From: Novosphingobium pentaromativorans US6-1
GTDB lineage: Bacteria > Pseudomonadota > Alphaproteobacteria > Sphingomonadales > Sphingomonadaceae
Assembly (NCBI RefSeq): GCF_000767465.1
Contig: NZ_CP009291.1
Coordinates: forward strand, 3,514,501 to 3,578,500
Length of the DNA stretch: 64,000 nucleotides
Direction: 5' to 3'
Part shown: piece after piece, positions 63,944-64,000 of the stretch
How the letters are laid out: every line of letters begins with the position of its first letter
How positions within the stretch are numbered: the first letter of the stretch is position 1
The notes under the pieces: model-generated
Told to the model about the DNA's origin: nothing
The model's input: only the letters and a program-made list of their open reading frames with translations
Databases searched by the model: none
Program-made: the position numbers and the translations under genes

Positions 63944-64000
63944 ATGCCGAGCACGAATAGCGAGTCGATTCCGCGCACGCTGGATGGCGCGCTCGACCCC
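63944..64000 (+). CDS. Start of a gene running off the window
   Basis: ATG at 63944 has a strong AAGGAGAAG five bases upstream and opens a frame of 19 codons (MPSTNSESIPRTLDGALDP) still open at the window end. It lies 96 bases after the aldehyde dehydrogenase on the same strand, probably in the same operon. Too little is present to name it. Confidence 0.6.
   Translation, partial: MPSTNSESIPRTLDGALDP

Noticed and set aside
37877..64000. Whole accessory region as a mobile element
   Set aside because: Gene content and decayed genes suggest plasticity, but no transposase, integrase, insertion-sequence ends or conjugation genes were found.

Overview
The window reads as a chromosomal segment of a G+C-rich alphaproteobacterium, most likely a sphingomonad (Novosphingobium/Sphingobium type). 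The grounds are the high G+C of third codon positions, frequent GTG/TTG starts, an aerobic CobG-type cobalamin operon, a TorF-like putative porin, a large TonB receptor and a long run of catabolic oxygenase, dehydrogenase and amidohydrolase genes. Genus assignment is inference; there is no rRNA in the window.

Region 1 (1-9.1 kb) is housekeeping: the 3' part of an RsmB-type rRNA methyltransferase, msrA, a secreted predicted methyltransferase, aguB, folK, tRNA-Lys(UUU), a DenD-like epimerase preceded by a coupled small open frame, and all four acetyl-CoA carboxylase genes in one minus-strand run (accD, accB, accC, accA in transcription order).

Region 2 (9.2-22.4 kb) is a signalling island. It holds a methyl-accepting protein, a TorF-like porin, a class III cyclase-like protein and a SpoIIE/PP2C phosphatase with sensor and HAMP. 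A tightly coupled four-gene operon follows: nucleotide-transporter-like protein fused to HEAT repeats, HAMP sensor, cyclic-nucleotide-binding-like protein, second membrane sensor. Then come a STAS anti-anti-sigma protein and a divergent RsbW-like kinase. Together they look like a partner-switching circuit whose membrane input is unusual. A SET-domain protein coupled to a PLP fold-III decarboxylase that lacks the usual active-site Cys ends the region.

Region 3 (22.4-37.9 kb) is cobalt uptake and aerobic cobalamin synthesis. One cobalamin riboswitch precedes a NiCoT transporter. A second, near-duplicate riboswitch precedes cobW-cobN-cobG-cobH-cobI-cobJ-(cobK, antisense)-cobL-cobE-cobM-cobB-cobF-bluB, with almost every + strand junction overlapping by 4 bases or less. 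The two riboswitches share structure beyond the aptamer.

Region 4 (37.9-64 kb) is accessory and catabolic. It opens with a deleted relic of xylose isomerase and trmL. Then come a type I sulfatase with a divergent LysR, a TonB receptor, an amidohydrolase, an FAD monooxygenase, a four-gene minus-strand operon (dihydrodipicolinate-reductase-like, sulfotransferase, epoxide hydrolase, an epimerase-fold protein without the catalytic Tyr), decayed gene remnants, a LuxR regulator, nitronate monooxygenase, SDR, a second amidohydrolase, a LysR, a cytochrome P450 and an aldehyde dehydrogenase. It resembles a pathway for a hydrophobic, perhaps sulfated, aromatic or terpenoid/steroid-like compound, but the substrate cannot be read from sequence. 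Several clean inverted repeats upstream of these genes are candidate operators. No insertion sequence, integrase, CRISPR array or replication origin was seen.
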